Counted from the first letter of the stretch, positions 7,856 to 14,902 are shown. The stretch: 23,439 nucleotides of DNA from Flavobacterium psychrophilum (GCA_945866505.1 CAMBHH010000029.1:1-23439), one strand, 5' to 3'. A program made the numbers and translations. Notes: a model not told the origin generated them from the sequence alone.

Positions 7856-8065
7856 TTGATTTTTAGCAGGGAAAACGCATTAAAATTGTCTTTAATTTAT
7901 TTTTACACGAATTGCATTAATTTACACGAACTGGGTGCTGCATAAATTTCACGAAACTGCCAAAGGCAGTTGAAATTTGTATATTTTTTTAAATAATAAA
8001 AATAATTTGAGAAAGTTAGTGCAATTCGTGTCTAAATATTTTAATGCGTTTACCTTGATTTTTAG
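7856..8065. mobile_element. MITE-like inverted-repeat element with 11-bp flanking direct repeats
   Basis: Imperfect terminal inverted repeats face each other: the left arm carries AAACGCATTAAAAT (near 7873-7886) and ACACGAATTGCA (7905-7916); the right arm carries their reverse complements at 8020-8031 and 8038-8051. Between them lies a strong hairpin, AACTGCC (7955-7961) with GGCAGTT (7965-7971), extended by AAATTTC with GAAATTT. Just outside the arms, TTGATTTTTAG occurs as a direct repeat at 7856-7866 and 8055-8065, as expected of a target-site duplication. No coding capacity. It fills the gap between rhlE and the ureohydrolase-like gene; the left direct repeat sits only 29 nt beyond the rhlE -7 element. 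Confidence 0.6.
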
Positions 8066-8089
8066 GTCATTATCCCCAATATTTACGAT

Positions 8090-9133
8090 TTAGTCCAAAT
8101 CGATTTCATTGTTCGATTTTATAAAATCAGTAACTAAATAGCCGATGAGCTTACCAATTAAATGATTGTTTTTCTCATCACATAAATCGGGTGCGCCTTC
8201 ACAAATATGGAGATAAGCCGCATTTTTATTTTTTGCAAAGAAAGTTATAAACTGACGCAATTCCTCAATAGAAAATCCACTTAAAGTCATAGCACTACTG
8301 GCAATATTTGGAATGGCATCTAAATCTACTTCGATGCCGTAAAAATCATTTTGAATGAATTGTGCCGATTGAATAAGTTCTTGATGGAAGTTTTTCTCCT
8401 TTCGGATATTGATACTGTCGTACGTGTTATACCGTACTCGATCTTCAATTTTTTTAATACTATCTAAAACACTTTTGGAGGTGTAGTTTTCGTGCAACCC
8501 AAAAATAAAATACTTTTTAAGAAAACCTTCTTCAAAAGCATAAGAAAAACCATTTCCGCTATGACGTCCTTCGAGAATTCTAAAAACGGAATGGGCATCA
8601 AAATTTATGGCATTGATAGATTTTCCTTTAGCAAGCGCTGTTCCTTTTATATTTCCGTATGAATTATTGTGACCACCACCGATAATAATTGGAGTTTTTC
8701 CCGCTTTTATGATGTTAAAAATGATATGCGAAACATCTTTATCAATTTTTTCGACCAGCTGACTCAATTTTGAACGATCGTCGATGTCATTAAAATCTAA
8801 ATGTTCTACTTCTCTCATTTCAGCAAGGACGTTCAATTGTCCTAAAACTACGATCTGGCTACCTTTACAGAACCGATTGTGTTGAATGTTTGCAATACTA
8901 GCGATGGCAGATTCCCAAGCCGATGCAGCTCCTGGTCTTCCGTAATTAGCTCTAACACCGATGTCTTCCGGAATTCCAAACAGGACATATTTTGCTTCAC
9001 AGGTTTTCAAAAACACAGTACTATCCATTCCTTTTGGAATGGTTAACATCTTCTCTCCAAATTTTATTTCGCCACTACGGTGGTTTGTAACTTTTGCAAG
9101 ATCATTTATCGTGAACGGTATTAGTTTTTCCAT
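8090..9133 (-). CDS. Formimidoylglutamase/arginase-fold protein with an altered metal site
   Basis: A 347-residue protein of the ureohydrolase (arginase, agmatinase, formimidoylglutamase) fold. These enzymes use two Mn2+ to hydrolyse guanidino or formimino groups; HutG removes formamide in histidine breakdown. Family motifs are present: GGGHNNSYG (ligand H155), NFDAH (D179, H181) and EVDLDAIP (D270, D272). The third motif should read D-A-H-x-D-x-R but here reads DAHSVFR: the fifth position, a Mn ligand in the family, is Val183 (codon 8587-8585, GTT where GAT would give Asp). This could cripple or alter catalysis. No other hut genes are nearby. It is divergent from a coiled-coil membrane protein; both have -7 elements in the 117-nt gap. 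Confidence 0.82.
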   Translation of the reverse strand: MEKLIPFTINDLAKVTNHRSGEIKFGEKMLTIPKGMDSTVFLKTCEAKYVLFGIPEDIGVRANYGRPGAASAWESAIASIANIQHNRFCKGSQIVVLGQLNVLAEMREVEHLDFNDIDDRSKLSQLVEKIDKDVSHIIFNIIKAGKTPIIIGGGHNNSYGNIKGTALAKGKSINAINFDAHSVFRILEGRHSGNGFSYAFEEGFLKKYFIFGLHENYTSKSVLDSIKKIEDRVRYNTYDSINIRKEKNFHQELIQSAQFIQNDFYGIEVDLDAIPNIASSAMTLSGFSIEELRQFITFFAKNKNAAYLHICEGAPDLCDEKNNHLIGKLIGYLVTDFIKSNNEIDLD

Positions 9134-9150
9134 ATCAATTTAAATCCGGT

Positions 9151-9158
9151 CAAATATA
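9151..9158 (-). promoter_or_regulatory. -7 element (TATATTTG) for the ureohydrolase-like gene
   Basis: The minus strand reads TATATTTG, an exact match to TAnnTTTG, 17 nt before the ATG at 9133. No clear -33 motif. Confidence 0.45.
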
Positions 9159-9178
9159 ATATAAATGTTTATAATCCG

Positions 9179-9208
9179 TTGTTAAGACAAATTATATTAT
9201 TAAATTTG
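9179..9208 (+). promoter_or_regulatory. Promoter (TTG - 19 nt - TAAATTTG) for the coiled-coil protein
   Basis: TTG at 9179-9181 and TAAATTTG at 9201-9208 match the Bacteroidota -33/-7 pair with a 19-nt spacer. The leader would be about 37 nt. Confidence 0.52.
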
Positions 9209-9250
9209 GTTAAAATATATTTTTAATTTTTAATAGAAAACTTAAACAAA

Positions 9251-10132
9251 ATGGAAGGTCAACAAAACAGTTCGAACACAAGTCTCAAGATTATTATCGC
9301 AGTATTAGCTATCCTATTGATAGGCAGTTTATTTTATATCTATAAGATTTCATCCGAAGCAAAAGAAGTGCAAACAGTCCTAACAACTACATTGACTGAA
9401 AAGGAGACGGTTATGAAAGATTTGCAAGCACTAAAGGACACTTATGATGCAGCCATTGCCGAAAACACTTCAATGTCTGACGAACTAGTAAAAGAGCGAG
9501 ATAAAGTGGTGAACTTGATGAATGATGTGAGTAAATCAAAAGGGGATGCGTCTAAATATAGAGCTCAGTATCAGAAATTAGAAAGTAATTTGAAAGTTTT
9601 AATGGCTGAAAACGAAACGCTTAAAAAGCAAAATACAACTTTAACCATTGAACGAGATAGTACTGTTGTGGTATTAGGAGAATCCAAAAAATTCAATGAA
9701 GTATTGGTAGGGCAAAATGAAGAGTTATCAAAAACAGTAGAAAAAGGTTCGAAATTGACGGTTTTAAATATGCAAACCGCCGCCTACAAAATAAGAAGTT
9801 CTGGAAAGCAAGAAGTAACGGATCGAGCAGGAAGAGCTGATGTGCTTAAAATCAGTTTCACTATTGCCGAAAATCAAATTGCGAAATCAGGTGACAAACA
9901 ATATTACGTGCAAGTAATAGATAGTAAAAGTAATGTTTTAGGGGACAAACAAACTATAAATTTTGATGATAAAGCATTAACTTATAGTTTCATTGCTAAT
10001 GTAAAATATGAAAACAAAACGGTTCAGGTTTCAGAAGATTTACCTGGAAAAGATTTTGCAAAAGGAACGTATTTTGTCAATGTTTTCGACAAAAGCGAAT
10101 TGGTTTCTAAAACCAGTTTTACGTTAAAATAA
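9251..10132 (+). CDS. Membrane-anchored coiled-coil protein of unknown function
   Basis: A 293-residue protein. A short polar N-terminus (MEGQQNSSNTS) precedes one hydrophobic segment (residues about 12-31), then a Lys/Glu-rich heptad region up to about residue 165 that should form a coiled coil. The C-terminal third is beta-rich (YYVQVIDSKSNVLGD, TYFVNVFDKSELVSKTSF) and may be a small globular domain. Topology is probably N-in with the rest in the periplasm. Similar proteins are widespread in Flavobacteriia as hypotheticals, sometimes mislabelled as chromosome-partitioning proteins because of the coiled coil. Single gene between its own promoter and a strong terminator. Confidence 0.85.
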   Translation: MEGQQNSSNTSLKIIIAVLAILLIGSLFYIYKISSEAKEVQTVLTTTLTEKETVMKDLQALKDTYDAAIAENTSMSDELVKERDKVVNLMNDVSKSKGDASKYRAQYQKLESNLKVLMAENETLKKQNTTLTIERDSTVVVLGESKKFNEVLVGQNEELSKTVEKGSKLTVLNMQTAAYKIRSSGKQEVTDRAGRADVLKISFTIAENQIAKSGDKQYYVQVIDSKSNVLGDKQTINFDDKALTYSFIANVKYENKTVQVSEDLPGKDFAKGTYFVNVFDKSELVSKTSFTLK

Positions 10133-10154
10133 GAATTGTTTGGGTTAATAATGG

Positions 10155-10188
10155 AAAGAGAGGAGCAGTATTTGTTCCTCTTTTTTTT
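10155..10188 (+). terminator. Intrinsic terminator after the coiled-coil protein gene
   Basis: AGAGGAGCA (10159-10167) pairs with TGTTCCTCT (10173-10181), one G-U pair, loop GTATT, followed by eight T. It lies 22 nt after the stop. The 10189-10420 stretch after it shows nothing recognisable. Confidence 0.88.
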
Positions 10189-10420
10189 ATGGAATATTGC
10201 CTTCAATACTAGATACCACAATCCAGTTGTTATACCAAAAATCAACTAAGCAGTGAGAACAAAATAGTGTCGCTTTTTTTTAACATATGAGACATTTAAG
10301 AACATTTAAGTTTTTGATTGTATCGCTTAGGTGAACTTATATGCCTTATACGGTAGGTAAGATTAAATGTATAACTGTTTCAATGCGAAAATAATTGCTT
10401 CCTTCTACTTATGCTATCGT

Positions 10421-11770
10421 TTATTTCTTATCCTTGCGTTTCTTGGCTTGGTTTTTCAGCATATTTCTATTGACAGAACCGTGCGTTTTTTTCTTGGTTA
10501 CACCAGGTCCGCCGAGATTGACTTTTTTATTCTTTTTAGTTTTTTCGTGGAAAGCGCCATCACCGTCTAATTTTTGTTTTTTCATCAAAAACTTAATCGG
10601 TTGACGGTCTTTTTCAGGTTCGATTAGTTTCAGCGAAACTTCAACAGTTTCAGGGAAAGACTCTGCTGGCAATTCCATATCCATTAATAACTCAATGGCA
10701 AATTTAGATTCTTCTTCCCGAGGCGCAATGAAACTAATTGCGGTTCCTGTAGCATCGGCACGACCCGTTCGACCAATACGGTGCATATACAATTCAGGAA
10801 GTTCAGGCATTTCAAAATTGATGACGTGTGTGATGTTCGAAATATCCAAACCTCTCGCCATAATATCGGTAGTGATGAGTCCACGTAGGTTGCCTGCTTG
10901 AAATTCAGCCATTGTGCTTAAACGATAATTTTGGGATTTATTGGAGTGAATTACGCCAAATTGACCCTCAAAATCTTCCTCGATACGTTCGTGAACCATA
11001 TCCGAAATCTTCTTATTATTTACAAAAACCAAAACACGACTCATAGTATCATTTGTCTGCAACAAGTGTTTTAGCAAATTGATTTTGGTGTTGAAGTTGG
11101 GAACATTATAGGTAATTTGCGTGATGTTTTCTAATGGTGTTCCTGATGCCGAAAGCGTAACTTCCTCAGGATAATCGAAATAATCATTCAAAACTTTATC
11201 TACTTCATCGGTCATTGTAGCCGAAAATAGAATGTTCTGACGTTTTTTAGGCATCATCGCCAAAATAGCGGTCAATTGGGTGCGGAAACCTAAATTGAGC
11301 ATTTCATCAAATTCGTCGATGACCAATTTCTGCATTTCTTCAAAACGGATGATATTATCTAAGGTTAAATCCATCACGCGTCCCGGAGTTCCCACTAGAA
11401 TGTCGCAACCGGTGTAAACCACTGTTTTTTGGGTATTGATGTTCACACCTCCAAAAATACCAACAGTTCGAACCGACATATATTTGGTCAGTTTCTCTAC
11501 TTCTTCAACCACTTGAACTACCAATTCACGCGTTGGAACCAGAATCACTATTTTAGGAGTATGACCCGGAGTAAATTTATATAATTTTAATAATGGTAAT
11601 AAATAAGCAAACGTTTTACCAGTTCCTGTTTGTGCAATACCCATCATATCACGTCCTGACATAATCACAGAAAAAGTTTTTTCCTGAATGGGAGTTGGTG
11701 TGGTGAATCCTAAATCATCGATGGCTTTTTGTACTGATTTTGGAAGATTGAATTGCTCGAAGGTGGTCAT
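10421..11770 (-). CDS. DEAD-box family RNA helicase with a DEFD motif II
   Basis: A 449-residue ATP-dependent RNA helicase. Motifs in order: Q motif (TTPTPIQEK, 23-31), motif I AQTGTGKT (46-53), PTREL, FGGVN, GTPGR, motif II DEFD (152-155), SAT, ARGLDI and HRIGRTGR. Motif II reads DEFD in place of DEAD; the catalytic Asp and Glu are kept. Residues from about 385 on form a lysine-rich tail ending KNQAKKRKDKK, likely an RNA-binding extension. It is a paralogue of the RhlE-type helicase at 6514-7773 but clearly distinct. It probably acts in ribosome assembly or RNA turnover. Monocistronic by its own -7 element; no clear terminator was seen at its 3' side. Confidence 0.9.
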   Translation of the reverse strand: MTTFEQFNLPKSVQKAIDDLGFTTPTPIQEKTFSVIMSGRDMMGIAQTGTGKTFAYLLPLLKLYKFTPGHTPKIVILVPTRELVVQVVEEVEKLTKYMSVRTVGIFGGVNINTQKTVVYTGCDILVGTPGRVMDLTLDNIIRFEEMQKLVIDEFDEMLNLGFRTQLTAILAMMPKKRQNILFSATMTDEVDKVLNDYFDYPEEVTLSASGTPLENITQITYNVPNFNTKINLLKHLLQTNDTMSRVLVFVNNKKISDMVHERIEEDFEGQFGVIHSNKSQNYRLSTMAEFQAGNLRGLITTDIMARGLDISNITHVINFEMPELPELYMHRIGRTGRADATGTAISFIAPREEESKFAIELLMDMELPAESFPETVEVSLKLIEPEKDRQPIKFLMKKQKLDGDGAFHEKTKKNKKVNLGGPGVTKKKTHGSVNRNMLKNQAKKRKDKK

Positions 11771-11787
11771 AAAACGTAAATTTTGTG

Positions 11788-11795
11788 CAAAGGTA
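11788..11795 (-). promoter_or_regulatory. -7 element (TACCTTTG) for the DEFD helicase
   Basis: The minus strand reads TACCTTTG, an exact TAnnTTTG match 17 nt before the ATG at 11770. Confidence 0.45.
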
Positions 11796-11872
11796 CGTTA
11801 AAATGGTGGTTCGATGATTAGATTGTTTGATGTTTAGGGAAAACTAAGACTACAAAGGTCTAATAATCAATA

Positions 11873-12676
11873 TTAAAACTCCTCAAAAACACCCAATCCA
11901 AATAAAGCAAAATCATATTTCACGGGGTCAATCGGGTCGAGTTCCCTGAGTTTTAAATCGAGTTCCGCTACCGCTTTTGCATCATTCTGTTTCCGAGTCA
12001 ACAAACCTAATTTTCGAGCTACATTTCCAGAATGCACATCCAACGGACAGGATAGGAGCGAAGGTGAAATGCTTTTCCAAATACCCAAATCAACACCTTT
12101 GTTATCTTGGCGACACATCCACCGCAGGTACATATTAATTCTTTTTGCAGCTGAACCATTCATCGGGTCGGAGATGTGTTTTTGGGTTCGGTTTTGGTGT
12201 TCGATTTGGTTCCCCAGTTCGTCCCGATAGTTATCGGGACTCGTGTCAAAGAATATTTTCTTGAATTCCGAGATGCTTTTTTGCATCGACTTTGTTTCTT
12301 GATGTTTGGCGAAAACAGCTTCAAGACCACCGTGATTTTTATAAATATGGTGCAAACCTTTTATAAAACTGGCAAAATCCTGACCGTTGAAAGTTCTATG
12401 AACGAAGGATTCCAATCGTTCCAAATCATTTTCGGAATGTGACATTACAAAATCATAAGGCGAGTTCCCCATCAAACCCATCATTTTATGAGAATTTTTG
12501 ATAATCATTTTCCGATTGCCCCAAGCAATGGTCGCACTCAAAAAACCAGCGATTTCAATGTCTTCTTTTTGGGAAAACAAATGCGGAATTTGAACAGGAT
12601 CGCTTTCAATAAAATCAAGAGTGTTGTATTGGATGACTTTTTCGTCAAGGAAGGATTTGAGTTCTTTTTTATTCAT
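11873..12676 (-). CDS. TIGR02757 (DUF2400) family protein carrying an in-frame palindromic insert
   Basis: A 267-residue protein recognised as TIGR02757 family from the blocks AGFLSATIAWGNRKMI (43-58), RTQKHISDPMNGSAAKRIN (163-181) and SCPLDVHSGNVARKLGLL (209-226). Function is unknown; the family is soluble and common in Bacteroidota. Residues about 145-161 ([17 protein letters not shown]) look inserted just before the conserved RTQKHIS block. Their DNA contains the near-perfect palindrome at 12221-12240 also found in lolD. The reading frame stays open through it, so the protein is probably made with a loop extension. The gene lies downstream of lolD on the same strand after 129 nt filled by tandem repeats. 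Confidence 0.88.
   Translation of the reverse strand: MNKKELKSFLDEKVIQYNTLDFIESDPVQIPHLFSQKEDIEIAGFLSATIAWGNRKMIIKNSHKMMGLMGNSPYDFVMSHSENDLERLESFVHRTFNGQDFASFIKGLHHIYKNHGGLEAVFAKHQETKSMQKSISEFKKIFFDTSPDNYRDELGNQIEHQNRTQKHISDPMNGSAAKRINMYLRWMCRQDNKGVDLGIWKSISPSLLSCPLDVHSGNVARKLGLLTRKQNDAKAVAELDLKLRELDPIDPVKYDFALFGLGVFEEF
12217..12243. repeat. Protein-embedded palindromic repeat, copy 1 (in the TIGR02757 gene)
   Basis: The core 12221-12240 reads GTCCCGATAGTTATCGGGAC: two 9-nt arms around GT. With its flanks the 27-nt repeat matches copy 2 at 13324-13350 with one mismatch. On the coding (minus) strand it is read as SPDNYRDE. Similarity between the copies seems to continue, with gaps, for about 30 nt towards lower coordinates (shared GAAC...CGAAC pieces). 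Confidence 0.85.
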
Positions 12677-12683
12677 AATTAGA

Positions 12684-12735
12684 ACGCGGATAATACGGAT
12701 TTGCTACAGCAAAACACTGATTGAAACGGATTTTT
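12684..12735. repeat. Putative dispersed leader element with repeated ATCCG motifs
   Basis: ACGGATTT occurs twice (12695-12702 and 12726-12733) with the related GCGGATAA at 12687-12694, and a small hairpin TTGCT-AC-AGCAA sits between them (12701-12712). On the minus strand this directly precedes the TIGR02757 start. The wording resembles leader sequences I associate with Flavobacterium genomes; this is recollection, not a search result. Confidence 0.35.
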
Positions 12736-12742
12736 TTTATTT

Positions 12743-12804
12743 CTGCAACCTGCATCTGCAACCTGCATCTGCAACCTGCATCTGCAACCTGCAATCTGCA
12801 ACCT
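12743..12804. repeat. 13-nt tandem repeat (CTGCAACCTGCAT) abutting the lolD stop
   Basis: Three exact 13-nt copies start at 12743, 12756 and 12769, each a 7-mer CTGCAAC plus a 6-mer CTGCAT. They are followed by 7-nt steps CTGCAAC, CTGCAAT, CTGCAAC (12782-12802). The array ends at the lolD stop codon and lies 66 nt upstream of the TIGR02757 start, so it forms most of the gap between the two genes. Confidence 0.9.
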
Positions 12805-12805
12805 A

Positions 12806-13507
12806 CTAACTAATCAATCCATCCACCATCACTAATTTTCTATCGGCCATATTGGCTAATTCCTCGTTATGCGTTACAATGACAAAGGTTTGTCCAAATT
12901 CATCCCGCAATTTGAAAAACAATTGGTGTAAATTTTCAGCTGAATGCGTATCCAAATTTCCCGAAGGTTCGTCGGCAAATATTACGGCTGGCTTGTTGAT
13001 TAAAGCTCTTGCAACAGCCACGCGTTGTTGTTCTCCACCTGAAAGCTCGTTGGGTTTGTGGTTGATTCTATGCGAAAGTCCAAGATATTCGAGTAATCTT
13101 TTGGCTTCAGTTTCAGTTTCGTTTTTAGATTTATTGGCAATGTAAGCTGGAATACAAACATTTTCTAAGGCTGTAAATTCGGGTAATAATTGATGAAATT
13201 GGAAAATAAAACCTAGGTTCAAATTTCTGAACTTAGATAAGGTTTTGTCATTCATCGATAGAATATCTTGGTCATTGATGCGCAATTCTATTCCATTTTC
13301 GGTGGTTCGTTTAGCTTCGCTCTGTTCGTCCCGATAATTATCGGGACTCGGGTGATCTAATGTTCCCAAAATTTGTAAAAGAGTTGTTTTTCCTGCACCC
13401 GACGCGCCAACAATTGAAACAATTTCCCCTTTTTTTATGTGTAAATCAACTCCTTTCAATACGTGAAGTTGGTCGTAATATTTATGAATGCTTTTTGCTT
13501 GTATCAT
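12806..13507 (-). CDS. lolD: Lipoprotein-releasing ABC transporter ATPase LolD, with an in-frame palindromic insert
   Basis: This 233-residue ATPase powers the LolCE-type complex that extracts lipoproteins from the inner membrane for transport to the outer membrane. Motifs: Walker [10 protein letters not shown] (34-42), Q-loop in [18 protein letters not shown] (Q103), signature [15 protein letters not shown] (155-169), Walker [14 protein letters not shown] (174-186) and the H-loop H213. The stretch [20 protein letters not shown] (53-72), between GTLDHP and ELRINDQDI, is an apparent insertion containing SPDNYRDE, encoded by the perfect palindrome at 13328-13347. It falls in the variable loop after Walker A, where extra residues could be tolerated. 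The permease partner is not in this window. A related MacB/FtsE-type ATPase is the main alternative. Confidence 0.9.
   Translation of the reverse strand: MIQAKSIHKYYDQLHVLKGVDLHIKKGEIVSIVGASGAGKTTLLQILGTLDHPSPDNYRDEQSEAKRTTENGIELRINDQDILSMNDKTLSKFRNLNLGFIFQFHQLLPEFTALENVCIPAYIANKSKNETETEAKRLLEYLGLSHRINHKPNELSGGEQQRVAVARALINKPAVIFADEPSGNLDTHSAENLHQLFFKLRDEFGQTFVIVTHNEELANMADRKLVMVDGLIS
13324..13350. repeat. Protein-embedded palindromic repeat, copy 2 (in lolD)
   Basis: The core at 13328-13347, GTCCCGATAATTATCGGGAC, is a perfect 20-bp palindrome. It matches copy 1 at 12217-12243 over 27 nt with one mismatch and is read in the same frame, giving SPDNYRDE. Confidence 0.88.
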
Positions 13508-13577
13508 TATTTGGAACTGTTTTTACAAAGAAACAAAGATTTTGGTTATCAATGAGGAAATTTTTATAGTTTCATTC

Positions 13578-13640
13578 TTCTCACTTCTCACTTCTCACTT
13601 CGAACTTCCCACCGCTCACTTCGAACTTCCCGCTTCTCTT
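13578..13640. repeat. Nine-unit heptad repeat (TTCTCAC type) before a small membrane protein gene
   Basis: Nine consecutive 7-nt units: TTCTCAC three times exactly, then TTCGAAC, TTCCCAC and four more variants that keep the phase. The consensus is TTCnnAC. The array ends two bases before the -7 element at 13643-13650. Confidence 0.85.
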
Positions 13641-13642
13641 CG

Positions 13643-13650
13643 TATCTTTG
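13643..13650 (+). promoter_or_regulatory. -7 element (TATCTTTG) for the small membrane protein
   Basis: TATCTTTG is an exact TAnnTTTG match 19 nt before the ATG at 13670. The -33 position falls inside the heptad array, where TTCG at 13620-13623 sits 19 nt upstream. Confidence 0.52.
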
Positions 13651-13669
13651 TTTTGAAAAAAATTAAAAA

Positions 13670-13984
13670 ATGGAAGAAGATTTCAAAATCGAGCAAGCAA
13701 GTACTAAAAATAGAAATCTCATTCTAGGAATTCTATTCGACTCCATTGGGATGCTATCGTTTACAATTCCTTTTCTAGGAGAATTTTCCGATGTGGTTTG
13801 GGCTCCAATGGCTGGATTTCTTATGACTTGGATGTACAAAGGAACCGTTGGGAAAGTAGGTGGAATTTTTACTTTTCTTGAAGAAATAATACCTCTTACA
13901 GATTTTATACCTTCTTTTACATTAACGTGGATTTACAACTATTGGATTAAAAAGGAAAAACAATTCATTTGTTTTCTTTTTTGA
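13670..13984 (+). CDS. Small membrane protein of unknown function
   Basis: A 104-residue protein. After a polar N-terminus (MEEDFKIEQASTKNRN) come two to three hydrophobic segments: about residues 18-36 (ILGILFDSIGMLSFTIPFLG), 43-56 (APMAGFLMTWMYKG) and 64-90. The Asp in the first segment and the PxxDFIPxFTLTWIYNY stretch near the end are notable. No family recognised with certainty. Its last 20 bases overlap the 3' end of the convergent DUF6787 gene. Confidence 0.78.
   Translation: MEEDFKIEQASTKNRNLILGILFDSIGMLSFTIPFLGEFSDVVWAPMAGFLMTWMYKGTVGKVGGIFTFLEEIIPLTDFIPSFTLTWIYNYWIKKEKQFICFLF
13949..13982. terminator. Possible bidirectional terminator in the overlapping gene ends
   Basis: An A-rich arm (about 13949-13963, ending AAACAA) can pair with TTGTTTTCTTTTTT (13969-13982) with a small bulge. 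It covers the stop codons of both convergent genes, and T tracts lie on the 3' side on both strands. Almost all pairs are A-T, so strength is uncertain. Confidence 0.42.
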
Positions 13985-14279
13985 AAAAAAATCCCAATCC
14001 CATACTTCGAAGCATTTTTTTTGAAAAAGGAAAGAAAAATTTGGATTGCCCAAAAAGGTAACCAAAGGCCATTAATAAGAAAGGATATAAGGGTAAAACG
14101 AGAAGAATTAAAAGCAAATAATAAAAAATCCAATGCGTATTTTCATTATTGATGCCAAAATGATGCATTGCAAAGCGAGAAATTCTGGCAGATAAGGTTC
14201 CATTTATTCCAAAAACAATAAAAATGATAACAAATTGATAATTAGATGTTATTCCCCAACGTTTTTTTAAATTCTCCAT
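13965..14279 (-). CDS. DUF6787 family membrane protein
   Basis: A 104-residue protein with the DUF6787 layout: MENLKKRWGITSNYQFVIIFIVFGINGTLSARIS at the N-terminus (helix at about 16-30), a second hydrophobic stretch (about 50-75, IFYYLLLILLVLPLYPFLLMAFGYLFGQ split over two helices) and the ending FSKKMLRSMGLGFFF. Function unknown; the family is restricted to Bacteroidota as far as I know. It follows the DUF6146 gene by 33 nt on the same strand and is probably co-transcribed. Its 3' end overlaps the convergent membrane-protein gene by 20 nt. Confidence 0.8.
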   Translation of the reverse strand: MENLKKRWGITSNYQFVIIFIVFGINGTLSARISRFAMHHFGINNENTHWIFYYLLLILLVLPLYPFLLMAFGYLFGQSKFFFPFSKKMLRSMGLGFFFKKENK

Positions 14280-14312
14280 CGTTTAGTAATAGATAGTACA
14301 AATATACTAATA

Positions 14313-14789
14313 TTATCTTGGCGGAACGAAACCATAAAGTTTTTGATTATTGGTATTTTGAAAATAAATAAAGTAATTATGAATCAAATAGTTTACTTCA
14401 TAGCCATAGTTTATATTTCTGTCATAATTTATAGACATTTCATATAAATTAGGATTGAAGCGTTGCGGTTGCAAAACACGATTATTCCATTCTGTTATGT
14501 AAAAAATATTTTTGTTTTCCATGTAAGACTGTGAAAGGTATCCACGAGGAAAAGATCTGCTTGAAAGCCAAGTACTGAAACCAGGATCAATAATAATTAC
14601 TTCGTATTCAAGAGAATCATTGGCAATCCTGACCGTGTCATTAATAACTTTTACAGTTTCTTTTGCAATTTGTATCGTATCATTTTTTGGAGTCAAATTT
14701 CTTTCAGGATTCACCACAACTGATTTTTTGCTAGTGCAACTAATGCCTACAACAAGAAGTACAGCGACTATATAAAGATGATTTTTCAT
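14313..14789 (-). CDS. DUF6146 family lipoprotein
   Basis: A 158-residue exported protein. Residues 1-18 form a lipoprotein-type signal (LLVVGISC, lipidated Cys18), followed by a Ser/Lys/Asn-rich linker with repeated ND-TV-I segments (KNDTIQI, INDTVRI). The C-terminal domain contains EYEVIIIDPGFSTWL and NRVLQPQRFNPNLYE, which I recognise as DUF6146. No known function. It is in the same orientation as, and 33 nt upstream of, the DUF6787 gene, and lies beyond the serA terminator. Confidence 0.8.
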   Translation of the reverse strand: MKNHLYIVAVLLVVGISCTSKKSVVVNPERNLTPKNDTIQIAKETVKVINDTVRIANDSLEYEVIIIDPGFSTWLSSRSFPRGYLSQSYMENKNIFYITEWNNRVLQPQRFNPNLYEMSINYDRNINYGYEVNYLIHNYFIYFQNTNNQKLYGFVPPR

Positions 14790-14843
14790 AAATGAAATGA
14801 TTTATAAAATTACAAAAACAAATGCTTGATTAATTGTTTTTTA

Positions 14844-14876
14844 CAAAAAAAACAGGCCGTCTTTGTGAGACAGCCT
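14844..14876 (-). terminator. serA terminator
   Basis: On the minus strand AGGCTGTCT (14876-14868) pairs with AGACGGCCT (14862-14854), one G-U pair, around a 5-nt loop, then GTTTTTTTT. It lies 27 nt after the serA stop and closes the serC-serA unit. Confidence 0.9.
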
Positions 14877-14902
14877 ATTAACTACATTTCAAATCTATAT
14901 TT

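Noticed and set aside
12743..12804. Regularly repeated units that might suggest a CRISPR array
   Set aside because: Units are 13 nt and directly contiguous with no spacers; no cas genes are near. It is a tandem repeat.
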